A stretch of 64,000 bases of DNA from Amblyomma americanum (Eukaryota > Arthropoda > Arachnida > Ixodida > Ixodidae), in NCBI RefSeq assembly GCF_052857255.1, contig NC_135505.1, positions 60,059,149 to 60,123,148 of the forward strand, given 5' to 3'. This document shows, piece by piece, positions 10,394-23,600 of this stretch. Numbering within the stretch: the first letter of the stretch is position 1; each line of letters opens with the position of its first letter. The notes under the pieces are model-generated. The model searched no databases. It was not told the origin of the DNA and was given only the letters and a program-made list of their open reading frames with translations. A program made the position numbers and the translations under genes.

Positions 10394-13300
10394 ATGGCGG
10401 GTATAAAGGTTCTACAATGGAATTGCCGCTAAATTGCATCTTCTCTTCCTGATTTAAAAATTCTTCTATCATCTCATAACCCAGATATCGTGCTCCTGCA
10501 GGAAACCTGGCTATCCCCTATTAAGTCATTTTCTTTAAACAGGTTTCGTGTTTTCCGTGCGGATCGCATAAATGGTAGGGGCAGCGGGCTGGTGACCATG
10601 ATTTCGTCAAAATTTTGCCATCGGGCATCAATAACTAAAAGAGTAATGGATTCCGATTGCGAGCTCCTAGCTATAGATCTCACTTTGCCGCACTGCTCTA
10701 CAGTCACAGTTGCAAATGTCTATTTTCCAAATGGAGTATGTAGAACAGCCCACCTAGACAGCTTACTTGCAAACTAGAGCAGGGCAATCATTGCTGGGGA
10801 CTTCAACTCCCACCACGTAGTCTGGGGTACCTATACTGATTCACGTGGCCATATGTTATGGGCATGGATGTCAGAAAATGATGTGCGGTGTTGCAACTCC
10901 CGGGCTATCACCTTCGTCCGCAGACACTCGCGCTCAGTTCTCGATTTGCCCTTGGCAACAAGAGGTGTAGATATAGGGGCATGGTCCACGATTGGCTGTG
11001 GCACGTCTAGCGACTATCTGCCAATTACTTTCACTATATTGGTGAGCCCCCTCCGAGAGCATGGTTCTACCCGAAAATTAGTTAATATTGAAGCCTACAC
11101 ATCTTCTTTGCGTGCCTCCCTTACATCTGGTCCATGTTCATGTAAGACCATGTAGGGCTCAGCGTGTGTGTTCTTCAGTTTTGAAGGCTACGGAGAGCTC
11201 CCAGTTCACTGTGCGTTCTGCTCTTTGCAATAAATCACCATCCCCATGGTGGAATGAAGACTGTGAGACAGCTTTCCGTCGTAGGAAAGCAGCGTGGAGG
11301 TCTCTATCGCATAATCAGAGCCCAGAAAATTGGATCAACTACAAATTTTTCTCGGCTTCATTTAAAAGAACTATAGCAAAGGCAAAGGATGACTACAATC
11401 AAAATTTAAACACATATTTGTCAAACCCAAAAAATAAGAAGGCATTGTATCGTTTTGTGGAACGCAATGTTAACACTAAGTCATGTAGTTAACCAGCTCG
11501 GTGGTGCTCTCTTCACAGGAGGCGCAAGTTGAGTTAGAACGAATTGCCCAAGGACTTGCTTCACGTTTTCAGCAGCAGCGTAGAGTCCCCCTGTTCGCCC
11601 CCCTACCCCTCCTCAGACTATGTTTCCGTTGATAAATCAGAATTATTAACTGCAGTTCCTTTAATGCAATCCTCAGCTCCGGGTTGCGATGGTGTTACAG
11701 TCGGTATGGTGAAAATACTAGCGCAAGACTTCACCCTGCACCTCATCGACCTGATCATTAGAAACTGCATGGCTACCGCACTCCTGGAAGGTGGCGGAAA
11801 TGATATTGCTCTTAAAAGATACAAAGAAAGGCTTCCATTTTGATAACATTCGGCCGATAGCTATAACATCCAATTTGGTACTGCACATAGAAAGAATTGT
11901 GCACAGCCACCTATCCTCTCATATCTCAGTAATGAATGCATTGAGCTCTGCCCAGATTGGCTTTCGCCGGGGATGCTCCATTTGGTCTGCTCATGTCGAT
12001 TTGGAGAGCAGAATCCGCCTTGCTATGCACAAGAAGGAAGTCTCAGCATTAGTGACGCTTGACATTGCTAAAGCATACGACAGTGTTGAATATTCGATCC
12101 TTCTTTCTAAATTGGCATTATTACGCACACCGTACTACATTTTTGCATGGATCCGCGAATTTTTAACTGGACGGCAGTTCTTTTGCTCCGACGGTTCCTT
12201 CACATCAGACACCTATGCTCAAACCAGAGGCGTGCCACAAGGGTCAGTACTTTCGCCGCTTCTATTCAATTTGTTGATGTGCGGCATTCCTGTTCACCCT
12301 GAAGTTACAGTATATGTTTATGCAGATGACATAGCCTTCTTTGCTTCTGCCGCAGACATTCATGCCTTATATCGCTCTCTCCTGGACTACCTCAATGCGC
12401 TTAAGGTTTGGCTTGATACATTAAATTTAGTATTGCATGTGCACAAAAGCAACGTACTACTTTTTAAAACCAACATACCTCTGTATATATCATCACGCTA
12501 TCGCTCGGACATTATACCTCAGGTAGACTCGTTGAGGTATCTAGGCGTCATTTAAGATTCCACTTTGGATTGGCGGCCCCACATCAAAAATAACGTGCAG
12601 GGAAGAGAGCGTGCACTAGGTAGGCTACTACGGATAAGGTAGACTCGTTGAGGTATCTAGGCGTCATTTAAGATTCCACTTTGGATTGGCGGCCCCACAT
12701 CAAAAATAACGTGCAGGGAGGAGAGCGTGCACTAGGTAGGCTACTACGGATAAGCAATAGGAAATTTGGTATGCGCCGGGATACGCTTGTACTTCCCTAC
12801 AAAGCCTATGTCAGACCCATTTTGGAATTTGGCTGCATACTTTTTTCTGACTCCCCTAAATATAAACTTCATCCATTGCTGCTGCTAGAAAGGCGCGCAC
12901 TGCGCCTCTGCCTAGGTCCCCCTCAATCAGTTTCTACCGCAGTTCTGCACTTGGAGGCTCGTATTCCCGACCTTACCTCCCGGTTTCATCTGGTAACTGT
13001 CAGGACTTTTTTGCGAGCATTTGAGTCTCCTTCTGGTGTGGCTACTCCTATTTTCGTCTCTCACCTTGCTCTTTTTCTCAATCCTTTTTGGCCAAGGTTC
13101 CACCTACCTCAGGTTGTATTTACCCAGAATCTGCTATCCAATATTGGTGTGGATCTCAGGTTTGTATGTAGAGCTGGTTGGGCAGCGTCTCCTGTGGATA
13201 TTGCTTTTGATTTCATTTTCCCACCTAATGCGAAGCATCTGCCTGCTAGGATATTAACTGAAATCCTCTTGGATCACCTTGCCCAGTACCCGCAACATAT

Positions 13301-14100
13301 TGTAATTGCTACAGATGCGTCTGGGATCGAAAGGAAGGCAGGGGTTGGTATTTTCTCAGAGTCTCTATCGTGGAGCTTTTCGGTCAGAGTCCCGGATTAT
13401 ACAACCATATTTCTAGCAGAGTTCATGGCTCTGGCGCTGGCCGCTTTGGCGATTCCCACAACGGTTTCTCAGGTAATATTGCTCTCAGATTGTCTCTCTG
13501 TTCTGCTGGCCCTGGGGTCCACACGAGACGTTTTTTGTAGACGCTCACTAGACTTTTTTCTTCCTGGATGGGTGAAAGAGGTGCACTTCGTTTGGATACC
13601 AGGCCACACCGGTATTTTACAAAATGAAGAAGCAGACTTCTTGGCAAAAGCAGCTCTAAATGCACCAGTTGTCAGTAGCGTTCCTAATCTTGTCCTCTTT
13701 GCAATGACTCGATTTCAGCGTTTTCAGTTTATATCCACTGCATGCAACGATCCCTTACTCTTTACTGTCGACTACCGACATCTCATGTACCCATGGAAGA
13801 CTCGTGCATGTAAAACCCGACAGTGTGAGGTAACGATAAAACTCATGCGGTGCAGGATTCCCCGTTTAAATCTGTATTTATGTTGATGCGGGTTCAGTCC
13901 GACAAACCTCTGTGCGGCTTGCGGCGAAGTAGAGACATTGGAGCATTTCTTACTCTCTTGCCGGAGGTTTGCACACCAGAGGAGAACGCATCTAGAAATT
14001 CCGATTACAAAATTGGGTCTCACCTTGTCGGTTCCTCTCCTCCTCTCTTTCGGAGCGAGCGCCAGGTGTTTTGCACTGCATCAAGTTTATGAATACCTCC
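10394..14100 (+). pseudogene. I-element ORF2 (endonuclease, RT, RNase H), multiply broken
   Basis: The ATG at 10394 begins VLQWNCR and meets a TAA after about a dozen codons. Endonuclease motifs follow (PDIVLLQETWL near 10480; GDFNSHH near 10799). The RT is readable at 11791-12555 with [25 protein letters not shown] and YVYADDIAFF. The RNase H domain lies in 12681-13886 (IATDASG near 13308, LLSDCLS, WIPGHTGI). A terminal CGACGEVETLEHF-like cysteine/histidine knuckle sits near 13915-13950 in a shifted frame. Stops near 10430, 10775, 11490 and 12553 and several frameshifts make this a pseudogene. Confidence 0.85.
12522..12753 (+). repeat. 116-bp tandem duplication inside the I-element RT
   Basis: The block starting GTAGACTCGTTGAGG at 12523 is repeated from 12639, with one near-certain mismatch (GGAAGAGAGC versus GGAGGAGAGC). 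The length is not a multiple of three, so it shifts the frame. It lies just after the RT palm and is private to this copy as far as the window shows. Confidence 0.9.
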
Positions 14101-14280
14101 ACAATTATATAACAGCTACCGGCAGATTCCCTTGCTAAATGTTTCCATAAAATTTCCGCATTCAAAAAAGCATTTGGGTATTTTCATATCTTACATTTTT
14201 ATTTCTCCAATATTTTCTCCCGATACGTTGTTCCTTCTTTTTCTTTTAAAATAATCGGAAATTTCACCCAAGGTTCATTA

Positions 14281-14593
14281 CCCACCGCGGTGGCTCAGTG
14301 GTTAGGGCGCTCGACTACTGATCTGGGGTTCCCGGGTTCGAACCCGCCCGCGGCGGCTGCGTTTTTATGGAGGAAAAACGCTAAGGCGCCCGTGTGCTGT
14401 GCGATGTCAGTGCACGTTAAAGATCCCCAGGTGGTCGAAATTATTCCGAAGCCCTCCACTACGGCACCTCTTCTTCCTTTCGCCTTTCACTCCCTCCTTT
14501 ATCCTTTCCCTTACGGCGCGCTTCAGGTGTCCAACGATATATGAGACACATACTGCGCCATTTCCATTCCCCCAAAACCAATTATTATTATAA
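14281..14593 (+). mobile_element. Ruka-type SINE, copy 2
   Basis: The head has an A-box (GGTGGCTCAGTGG) and a perfect B-box (GGGTTCGAACCCG). The shared tick body follows (GTGTGCTGTGCGATGTCAGTG) and ends in an ATTATTATTATAA tail. An 18-bp target duplication beginning TTCACCCAAGGTT flanks it (14263-14280 and 14594-14611, one mismatch). It inserted into the 3' untranslated region of the I element. Confidence 0.9.
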
Positions 14594-14716
14594 TTCACCC
14601 AAGGTTAATTAAATAGCTTGACGCCAGCTTTTCCTATTTATGGGGTATCCCCACTGAACCCTGGCCAATCCTCCGTCGTGGGTATGTGCCATGCGACCAA
14701 GGCAACAATAACAACC

Positions 14717-15287
14717 GCAGAGAAGCGGAGGCTCCGGCGGGTCAGGGACGCTCAATTTGGCTGCAAGAGAACGACGCCGGCTACTGCTACGGTGAGCTCG
14801 CGTTCTACGGCTTCACATCGTGGACTTCCTGCCGTGCCTGAGCCCGTTCCGGCGAGTCAACGGAGGACGCTACCACTTGCTACGGCCAGGGGTGTCTCCA
14901 GCGCTGTTGCCACCCGTCCGGGTGGTGCCCCCAACGCCAACAACACCGGCATCACCTCCACGGGCGCTTGGACCGGGAGCTTGTACGACGCAGCCAGCGA
15001 CGCCAGCCCAAGCACGTCGAACGCCGCCTCGACGCCGGCTACTGGATCCATATAACGCCGCAGTCCCACCGAACCAACCGTGAGCACGAACGCCGACCAC
15101 TAATAGTAGAACGCTGGTAGTAGACGCTGACAGCAGTGTGCCCGGGTCGTGTGTATTTATACTCTTTGTGTTAGTTTTGTTAGTTTAGTGTTCTAGGTAA
15201 GGGGTATATTAAATGTGCGTTTGTGTGGGCACACCTGTCGCCTAGTCCATTCTTTCGGTCCGAGTGTTATTCGGGGAGATTCGTGAC
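14717..15287 (+). other. Unassigned stretch; possible decayed LTR-element remnant
   Basis: The open frames here are not convincing proteins. The end of the segment (about 15120-15287) resembles the terminus of an LTR, with a T-rich tract and a final ATTCGTGACA, but no partner repeat is present, so this is only a suggestion. Confidence 0.3.
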
Positions 15288-15400
15288 ACCATCCAGGTCT
15301 TCTATATGTGCGTTCATGTCGCCTAATATAATTATCTCGCCCTGTCCTCCTAGCTCATCAATGCGATTGCAATACATTCTAACATTATCCTGTTTTCAAA
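15288..15400 (-). pseudogene. Non-LTR endonuclease fragment
   Basis: The minus strand reads an apurinic-type endonuclease segment containing IIILGDMNAHIEDLDG, where GDxNAH is the catalytic core. It lies 3' of the RT fragment at 15652-17432 in the same orientation, the reverse of the normal order. It must therefore come from a separate or rearranged copy. Confidence 0.65.
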
Positions 15401-15523
15401 TCTTTTAGTGCCGCTTAGCGGCCAGTCTGCGCAATATCGAGGCGATCTCGAGGCCCATTGAAATCGAGGGGACGCTTCAGGCATGTTCTTCAGGTTGCTC
15501 CCTCATATGTGGCTCCCTCATTT

Positions 15524-15648
15524 GGATGGATGGATGGGTGGATGGATGGATGGATGGATGGATGGATGGATGGATGGATGGATGGATGGATGGATGGATG
15601 GATGGATGGATGGACGGATGGACGGATGGACGGACGGACGGATGGATA
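15524..15648 (+). repeat. (GGAT)n microsatellite, probably a LINE tail
   Basis: More than twenty GGAT units run here, with some GGAC variants toward the right. It abuts the 3' end of the minus-strand LINE, so on that strand it is an (ATCC)n tail, as several LINE families carry. The WMDGWMDG open frames are artefacts of the repeat. Confidence 0.9.
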
Positions 15649-15651
15649 CGG

Positions 15652-17432
15652 CTGAACTCTTTAAATCGGGTGGTGGCTCAAGCCACCTAGCCATGCCTTG
15701 TGAAATTTTACTCCTGTCTTGCTCTTAGCCACCAATCGTATAACCTTCGCTTGGTTACTTCTAACCTCTTAAGATCCACTTTCCCTTCACTATCCCTAAT
15801 CCACAATGCCTTGGGTAAGTCAGTCCCGCAGCTTTCCACTGTAGGGTGAAGCCCTTTACAGAAAAGTATCAAATACGTGTTCAGCCGTTTCCTCCTCCTC
15901 TCCGCACGCAATGCACAAAGTGTCTATCTCATGGTACCTGATTCTATACCTCTTAGTCCGCAAAACTCCAGTCCTGGCCTCAAACAACAAAGAGCTTCCC
16001 CTACAATTATCATAGATATTTTCTTTGACAATTTCCTGTTTAAAGGTCCGGTATGTTCCCAGTGCCGATTTCGTCAGCATCACTGTTTTCCACAGAGCTC
16101 TCTCTGTTTCTTTAACCTTTTTATTAACCGATAATTGCGGATTTGCCCCCTTACTGCTGTTCAGATATTTGCTTGTCAATTTTCTAGTTCGCCTTCTCCA
16201 TTTCGTGTCAACATTCTTTATATACAGGTATCTGAAAACTTTCCTAGCCCACTGCTTTTCCTCCATTATTCTGAATCGTTCCTCAAATGCTATTTCACTG
16301 CTAGCCTCTCTGCTCTCGAAAGACGCCCATCCCATATTACCCTGTGCCCCTGATTTGGTGTATTGCCATGTGCTCCCAAAGCTAACCTCCCTACTGCCCG
16401 TTGTTTAATTTCTAGCCTTGCTTGCACATCTGGCCTCATACACAGGACCGCATTACCGAAGGTCAGGCTAGGGACCATCACCCCTTTCCAGATCCCTCTT
16501 ACCACTTCATACCTATTGTAATTCCACAGTGCCCTATTTTTGATGACAGCTGCATTCCTACTAGCTTTATTCATTACATATTTTTCATGCTCTGTCAGAT
16601 ACTCAGCACTAGCTTTATTTATCCACACCCCAAGATACTTGTACTCATTCACTACTTTTAGCACGAACTCCTGTATTCTATGCTCGCCGCCCTCTTCATT
16701 AAACATCATGACTGCAGATTTTTCCTTACTATACTTGAAGCCTAATCTATCTCCCTCTGTACTGCATATGTCTAACAACTTCTGCAAGTCTTCCTTGTTG
16801 TCAGCCACTATAACTATATCGTCCGCGTATATTAGTCCCGGTAATGTCTGTTTAATCCATTCCCCTTGCTTGAAAAAAGAGAGGTTGCTTGGTCTCCAAC
16901 CATTGCAGGTACAACATGAACAACGAAGGGGACAGAGGACATCCTTGCCTAAGCCCCCGCTGTATCTCTACAGGCCCTGATACATTTTTTTCCCCATTTT
17001 ATGAGCACTCTGTTACCTCTATATATATCTTTTAAAAGATTAATTACTCCATTTTCCACATCCAATGTGCCTAGTATGTCCCACAAATGCTCCTGAGTAA
17101 CGTTATCATAGGCTCCCCTAATATCCAGAAATGCTAGCCATAGGGGCCTGTGTTCCTTTTCCGCAATTTCTATACACTGCGTCAATGAAAATAGATTGTT
17201 CTCCAATCTCCTTTGTTTCCGGAAACCATTTTGTAGGTCCCCTAACACCCCCTCGTTCTCCACCCGGCTTGCAGTCTATCCTTTATAATCTGCATCACCA
17301 CCCTGTAAACCACAGATGTCACTGTTATGGGACGATAGTTACTTACGTCTGCTTTGTCCCCCTTTCCCTTATACATCATGTTCATTCTACTTGATCGCCA
17401 TTCATCGGGGACTTTCCCCGATGAATTTGCCA
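15652..17432 (-). pseudogene. 5'-truncated non-LTR reverse transcriptase
   Basis: Reading from 17432 downward there is an RT start (SNYRPITVTSV), palm motif LAFLDIRGAYDNV, the box GLRQGCPLSP near 16960, and the catalytic YADDIVIVAD near 16820. A long thumb/connection region follows (16290-16808) and then a terminal zinc-knuckle-like CIACGEEEETAEHVF near 15890. Frame changes occur near 16810-16950 and 16300. No endonuclease precedes the RT because the copy is truncated. The clade is uncertain; the GLRQGCPLSP wording is common in RTE- and R-type elements. Its truncation point lies about 175 bp before the UFSP1 start codon. Confidence 0.85.
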
Positions 17433-17608
17433 AAGGTAGCTAGCGCCACCTCCTGGTAGCAGCCTGCAACTGACGGGAGGGCGCTCAAACGGGAGCGCTC
17501 TTGTAAGGGCGGGGCGCGTTGTTTTGATGCTGGTTGTGCAGGTGCTGTTGACGCGCTTAAGCCACGTTGTTTTACCCGGTGTTGTGCCCGAGTGACATAT
17601 ACCCTGTA
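17433..17608 (+). promoter_or_regulatory. Proposed UFSP1 5' leader and promoter region
   Basis: This GC-rich stretch sits between a LINE truncation point and the UFSP1 start. No TATA box is evident. The leader has no ATG immediately in frame before 17609. The role is inferred only from position. Confidence 0.4.
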
Positions 17609-20600
17609 ATGACTACCGCAATTCTGCTCGAAGACGTCCATGAAGGCCTCGAGTTGCCTTCACAAGCAGAGCGCGTCGCGTGCGTGAAAGGGAAGTACGC
17701 GTACTACCACTACGGCTGTGACTGCGTTGACGACAGGGTACGTCGCGAATGTGACGGTCGAATCGGGTTGAATCGGAGCGGGGTTGAGTCAGTGGTGACT
17801 GGTTGAGCGTTGCTTTGAATGTGGATATTTTGCGACAGCATGATCAACACAATGGCTGGTCGCTGTGTAGCTGCGAAAAAGGGCCCGAATTCTGCGATGA
17901 CTTTTGCGAACAGACATACGCGAACTACACTGAGCTTATTTTATTTTGTGCTTCAGTCTATCATTAAACTCCACAGATTGCTCGGGCGCCTATAGTCATA
18001 TTTCACTCGCAAATCGGATGCACATTCTAACTTCTTGACGTGAGGTTTCGGTTGTACAACGACCCTCCCATTACATTTTCACGGCGCTTGCCACTTTTCT
18101 AGATGGTCGTTTTCAGCTGTGAACGGCCATGTATCAAATGCGACTAGTGCGTAGAAAACGACCCGGAAATGGGTTCACACAGCTAGGACAATCCCTGCCG
18201 CTTCGGTTCAAGCGCTTGTCTTTGAGTCATAAACACCACTTTGAGACTGCGATCGCTTTTATTGTTGTTGCTGCAAGCGTAAATAGTATAGAATACTGCA
18301 CAGTTCTACAAAGTATACCATGAATACGGAATTCAGTGCAGTCCTGTTGTATTTCCTAAGAGCCCCCTTTTCAGGGGATTTTACAGCAAGGATGCAACCG
18401 GAACAATTGTCTTACAGTTAAAATTTTGATACCGATTTTCATATCTGACATCTTCCCGTAAGCGGTCCTTGTAGTGTGAAATCCCCCTGCAGTGAGTGCT
18501 TGGAGGCCGTTATTGTGCACAAGTGAGCTGCGTTTCACATGTTTTTTGTTGCCGCCAACAGCCTTGTTCTGCACACTTCCGGTTCCTGGCTATGGACGGT
18601 TGATATGATCCACTCTGCCTGTGGGCTGGCTATGCAGGGTTGGGGCTGCGGCTACAGGACCCTGCAGACCCTGTGTTCCTGGGTGGTGAACCAGAGGCAC
18701 GGGAAAGGGGTGAGCATGGACACTGACCCACTTGACACTCTCATGACATCATTAGCAGCAGCAGCACAGCTGCGCCCATAGCAGCACAAAGCACAATCTC
18801 TCCAATTAACCCAGTGCGGTGCCAACTGCAGCCACTTTATCCCCACAGACTTCCTAATAATCTCATCTCCCCACCTTACTTCCTGCCGCCCCTGCAGTTC
18901 TTGAAGCAATTTGTAGTTTCAGTGTAAATTTTTTTTTATATGTTGAAAGGACGACGGTGCAAATGTGTACCACATTTGAGGTCTTATTATGAAGTCAAGT
19001 GGTGCTAATGTGTACCACTTTGTTTTAAAGAACAAGTGGTCAAAATGCTGACAATAAAATTTCATGCCTCACTTAGGGCATGCCATTTATTATTTTGTGA
19101 TTGCATTTTATTCTAAACACACACCTGTCTTACATGAACTTGAACCACTGTGATTGGACTTCACTCTCATGATAGCCATTGAGACTGGCATACAGTTAAG
19201 GGTTATGCTTTCTTTTAGATCGCATGCCCATATTTACTGATGATATCATATCCTGGAGTAATACTGACATATGAGCTAGTTGGTACAGCATCTTGAAAAA
19301 AAAAAAACAGCGCAAAATGACATATAAAGCACGAACACCCCAAGTGTTTGTGGTGTCTGTTCTTTTATGTCTGTTGTCTTTTTGCACAATTTTTTACAAG
19401 GTGACATCATATCCCTACTTCAAGAAGGTTTTGCTACCTTGTTTTTGCACAAAGCTGGTCACAAAGGAAGAATTTTCAGCATTCCTAATTCCTCCTGTAA
19501 CAAAAAATGGCCTCGTCACTCAACCAACGCTTTCAACGGATAGATGGAGAGCATCACTCGCATGGACAGTATTTCTGCCCCAGTGTCAGGTGCACTGCTA
19601 GTGCATTGCTTGGAAGGGGAGAGAGGCAAAACCAGGCATCCAATAGATGTAGTTTGTTGCCTTCGTGCCTCAATCTGAAAGTGTTGAGCAGATGCTGACG
19701 GCCAATTGTTAGTATAAATGTTTATGCTGTCATGTTGGCTTTGCAATGTTCCTACGGTCTGCGCTGGTATGAGAACAGCAATGATGGCCTACAAACCATG
19801 TGACTGCTGAGTGCCCCTCGTGTGACACTCGACATTCCCCTAAGCAGTGGCAGAGGAGATTATCTGCGCACTGGGTGTGTTTGTACAGGGGCAATGGAAA
19901 GAAATGCAAACAGCAGCGCCTACGCGCACCGCCATTCGCATTTCTTTTCATCACGCTTTACTTCAGTGTTAGCTAAAAGACACTAGGCTCGTCCTTAATA
20001 CATTCCAGGATGACTCTGGAGTCTTTTTTTGCCAAACATGTAAAAGCGCGATGAAAAGAAATTAGAACGATGGAGCGCATAGGCGCCACTCTGTTCACAC
20101 TTCTTTAAATCGCGATAGTGTAGATGGGATGGCTCCTGAAAGGGGGACGCGGGATTCAAAGGTGAAATTTTTAAATTGTGGCTTAGAGCAATGAAATTTG
20201 GCATGGTTATTGGGAATTGCACGAAATGAATACAAATTTTTCACTCTTACATCTTCAGTAGTTTTGATGTTATTAATTTTTTCGTGCTTCATTGTTACAC
20301 CAAGCTTGCAGAAAGCCTGGCATGACAACAAAACAAGATAGGAGCCTGCAGTCACATTTAAGTTTTGCCCAAAGGAATGGTTAATGCAGTGGCATTTTCC
20401 AAGTATATTTAGCAGCCTGATTATTAATGCGAAAGCATTAGATGGCCATGTCACTTAAGCGAAAGCTTCTCCGCATGATTGTGTCCTTGTACAACGATAA
20501 ATGTGAAAAAGTTTGATTGTGTTAGATAGTGCGCTATGAGATCTTGCTGCGGGGAAGATTTGGTTGATGAATCTTAAATAGTTAATTCATTAAGCACAAA

Positions 20601-23600
20601 AATTACGCTTGGATGACACAATAGCCATGCACGTCGACATAGTACCTGACTATCAAAACTACAATAAGTAAAATAAAATACAAAATTGAAAAATAAAAAT
20701 TAATAGAACATGTACTTATGTCATGGGAAAAACCTGCGTTCTAGAAAGTTCCATGATGTCGCATGCACTGACGCCACTGCGTGTCTATACATAGAAGCAA
20801 CGCAACGCTTTTTCAGTTCTCCAAGGCGGGTTGCCGCAGTGATCTCAAAGTTCTCTTTTTACATAGAATGTTATATGCATGCTTGCATCATGCACTCATT
20901 ATTGTCTTGTCTAGTTAGTGCCAGTGTGAAAAAATGAGGAAGTAATTCAGAAATATAGGAACTTCACTGCATGAAGAATTTATCAAGGAACAGAATGCAA
21001 CAAACCGCATGAAAATCAGAAAAGCCATCGTCATGCTGTGGTTTCTGCGGGCAGGGCAGTCGGGTTAAAAAAAAAACGCTTTTGAGAAAACTGGCATTTT
21101 TACGAAGGCTTCAGCCAGCTTTTTGTGACTTTAGGTAGCGCATAGCTTATAGCCGGCCTTGAATATTCTTTGCAGGAAGAGGCGAGGGCCGTGCCAACTA
21201 TAGCCGAGGTCCAGGCTGCCCTGGTGGCAATGGAGGACAAGGAGGCCCGGTTCCAGGGCTCTCGTGACTGGATCGGTAGCACCGAAGTGTTCCTCTGCCT
21301 CGATCACTTCTACCAGGTCAGCAGAGGAAAGCCTCGGCTATTCCATTCTTTTGGGGTAAATGTTCAAGCAGTTTGTGCATCGGATTGGGAAAGAATCATA
21401 GCTAAGTACTGCCAACAAAATTACGATGGCCCGTAGCTGGGATATTACTGGAAATACCCACTAATGCCATTGCAGTTGATGACTTGGCATCCCAGAACAT
21501 AGCATATGGACAAAAGTGTGTGTTCTAAAGTTCTCTTGCCACTGTCTTCGGCTGTGGTGCTGCTTAACTGTGGATTAGCACCAGGTCACCTAGTCTGCCA
21601 TTTTCGTTTGCTAGGAAATGGAAAGCTCTGCAAGCATCCTTTGCTTATTTGTTTTTAAGGAAAACCACACCAGCCTGGTTGTAAAAAAACAAAGGCAGAC
21701 ACAAAGAGGTGAATAGATGGATGATGCACTTGCTCACAGCTGATTTTATTGCTCAAAAAAGGGGTCTTTTTTGTACAGAAGCTGAGGCATGGTGACTATT
21801 TGTTAAATATAGAGTGATGAGGAGCACTAAAAAAACTCAAGAAAAGTTGTCTTTTCGATGTAACATTACATTTCTGTGTCTACTAAAAGTCAGCACGGCT
21901 GCTGATTCAGAGTACCTGGGTTCGAACCCGAACCGCGGCGGCTGCGTTTCGATGAAGGTGAAACACTAAGGCGCCCCTGTGCTGTGGGATGTCAGCGCAT
22001 GTTAAGATCCCCAGGTGGTCGAAATTGTTCCGAAGATGTTCACTACCCTTTTTTCTTAGCCCCTCCTTTATCACTAGGTGCCTGCCAATATGTGAGACAG
22101 ATACTACGCCATTTCCTGTCCCCAAAAAAAACAATTTACTTAAGCTTCAGTGCAACAAGATCATTTCCCACAAAATAAAATGAGCTGCGAGTACATGTAT
22201 CATCCTTATTCTTTTCTGCCTGCCCTCATTTTCGCACAGCCAGTTTTGGGCGGTGTTCCTCAAAAGTAAACAACCAACTCTCCTCCAGCTTTTGCCATGT
22301 TGGTTAATCATTTAAACTCTTGTACCCTAACAGCACTATGATGATGCGTGTATTAAAAAAAAAAGCACCGAGTGCAAATGGAATGAAGAAAGCCTGAAGG
22401 CAAGCTAATTGGCATGATGAAGGAACAGCAGGGTTTTGCCCAGGCTTTGTTCTTGAGGGCGCTCTTCAGTGAAATGCACACACTGCAAGAGCAGATTGGC
22501 TCAGAACAATAATACAAGCAACAAGGAGGAAGGTTTATTATCTCGCTTAGAAATGTGTTACAGGAAAACTGCTTCTCCAAAAGGCGGTTGCATGGAGAGC
22601 AGAAATAGTCTTCCTATCTCATTCCACAGCTTAGAAGGCACTTCTCCACAGTGACAGGAGAGCACATGTAGATGTGCACCTCGGTGTTTGGCCTTCTCTC
22701 TTGCCTTGCGTTGAAGGGAGGGGAGGTGGTCGCCATGTATTGGTTTGAAGGTGCAGACTGCTGCTGCTGATGATGACAAGAGGGAGGAATGCACACCTCC
22801 GGTGCTTAGGTGGCAATGACTGATGTTCATTTTGAGGCGTCAGGTATGTCAAACAGTGTCGTACATGTGCAGTCCAACTGCGTATAGCAGAGTAAGTGTG
22901 TAACTAATACTTCATATAGCCACTGATATGCAGTCCAAAGGCATAATGCAGCAGCTGAAAGAAAGTGCATAATCAAACACACTGCTAAGTCACGAATGCA
23001 ATAAAATGGAAATAAGCAAAAGTATAACTTAGCTTTCCAAACCTGTTACTGGCGTCAACTTTCCTTACCACACCTAGGTATTCAAATTGTTCAGTTTGAA
23101 TGGTGGTACAAAATGGCCCGTCCTGGGCAGTCCGACGGCTTCTGGACAGGTTGCAAAGGAACTGTACTTCAGGTTTTGATATGGGTTTTTTTGTCAGCCA
23201 TATGAGGGAGTATTTTTAAGCTTCCAGCAAAACCTGTTAGCGCAGAGCAATCACTGCGAGCATGGCATCCAAGGTGGTGTAGTCACCTTGCACTGATGCT
23301 GCTCAGCAATGGCAGTGTTCCCTTGAATCTGCAGCATCAACACTTAACCCATCATGGCATCGCATCATACTCTTAAGGCAGAGATAAGCGTCCCCCCCCC
23401 CCCCCCCCCGCCCACCTCCAATTTTTTATCTCATATCAAATAAAATAAGTATTTGTTGGGTGCATGAGGGGTGAGTACATCAGCTTTGCACATTATCTTG
23501 CACTAGACGAGACCATGCTGGAACCAGTATCAATTGGCCTTTGTCTATGTTGTTGTACGTACAGTTTTACCATAACAAACCATGGTTGACATCTTGTGGT

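Larger units (their letters stand above)
9064..14716 (+). mobile_element. I-type non-LTR retrotransposon body, degenerate
   Basis: In order this holds a Gag-like ORF with zinc knuckles, an apurinic-type endonuclease, a reverse transcriptase and an RNase H domain. Gag zinc knuckles plus a pol with RNase H is the layout of the I superfamily. The 3' end near 14640-14716 reads CCAATCCTCCGTCGTGGG and then AACAATAACAACC, like I-element tails. The 5' leader continues upstream of the Harbinger insertion at 1928. A SINE splits the 3' untranslated region. Multiple stops, frameshifts and a 116-bp tandem duplication show it is dead. Confidence 0.85.

Noticed and set aside
14618..15055. 145-codon plus-strand ORF rich in S, T, A and P
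   Set aside because: It begins inside the I-element 3' end and has biased composition with no recognisable motif.
15458..15728. ORFs with WMDGWMDG repeats
   Set aside because: A simple (GGAT)n microsatellite.
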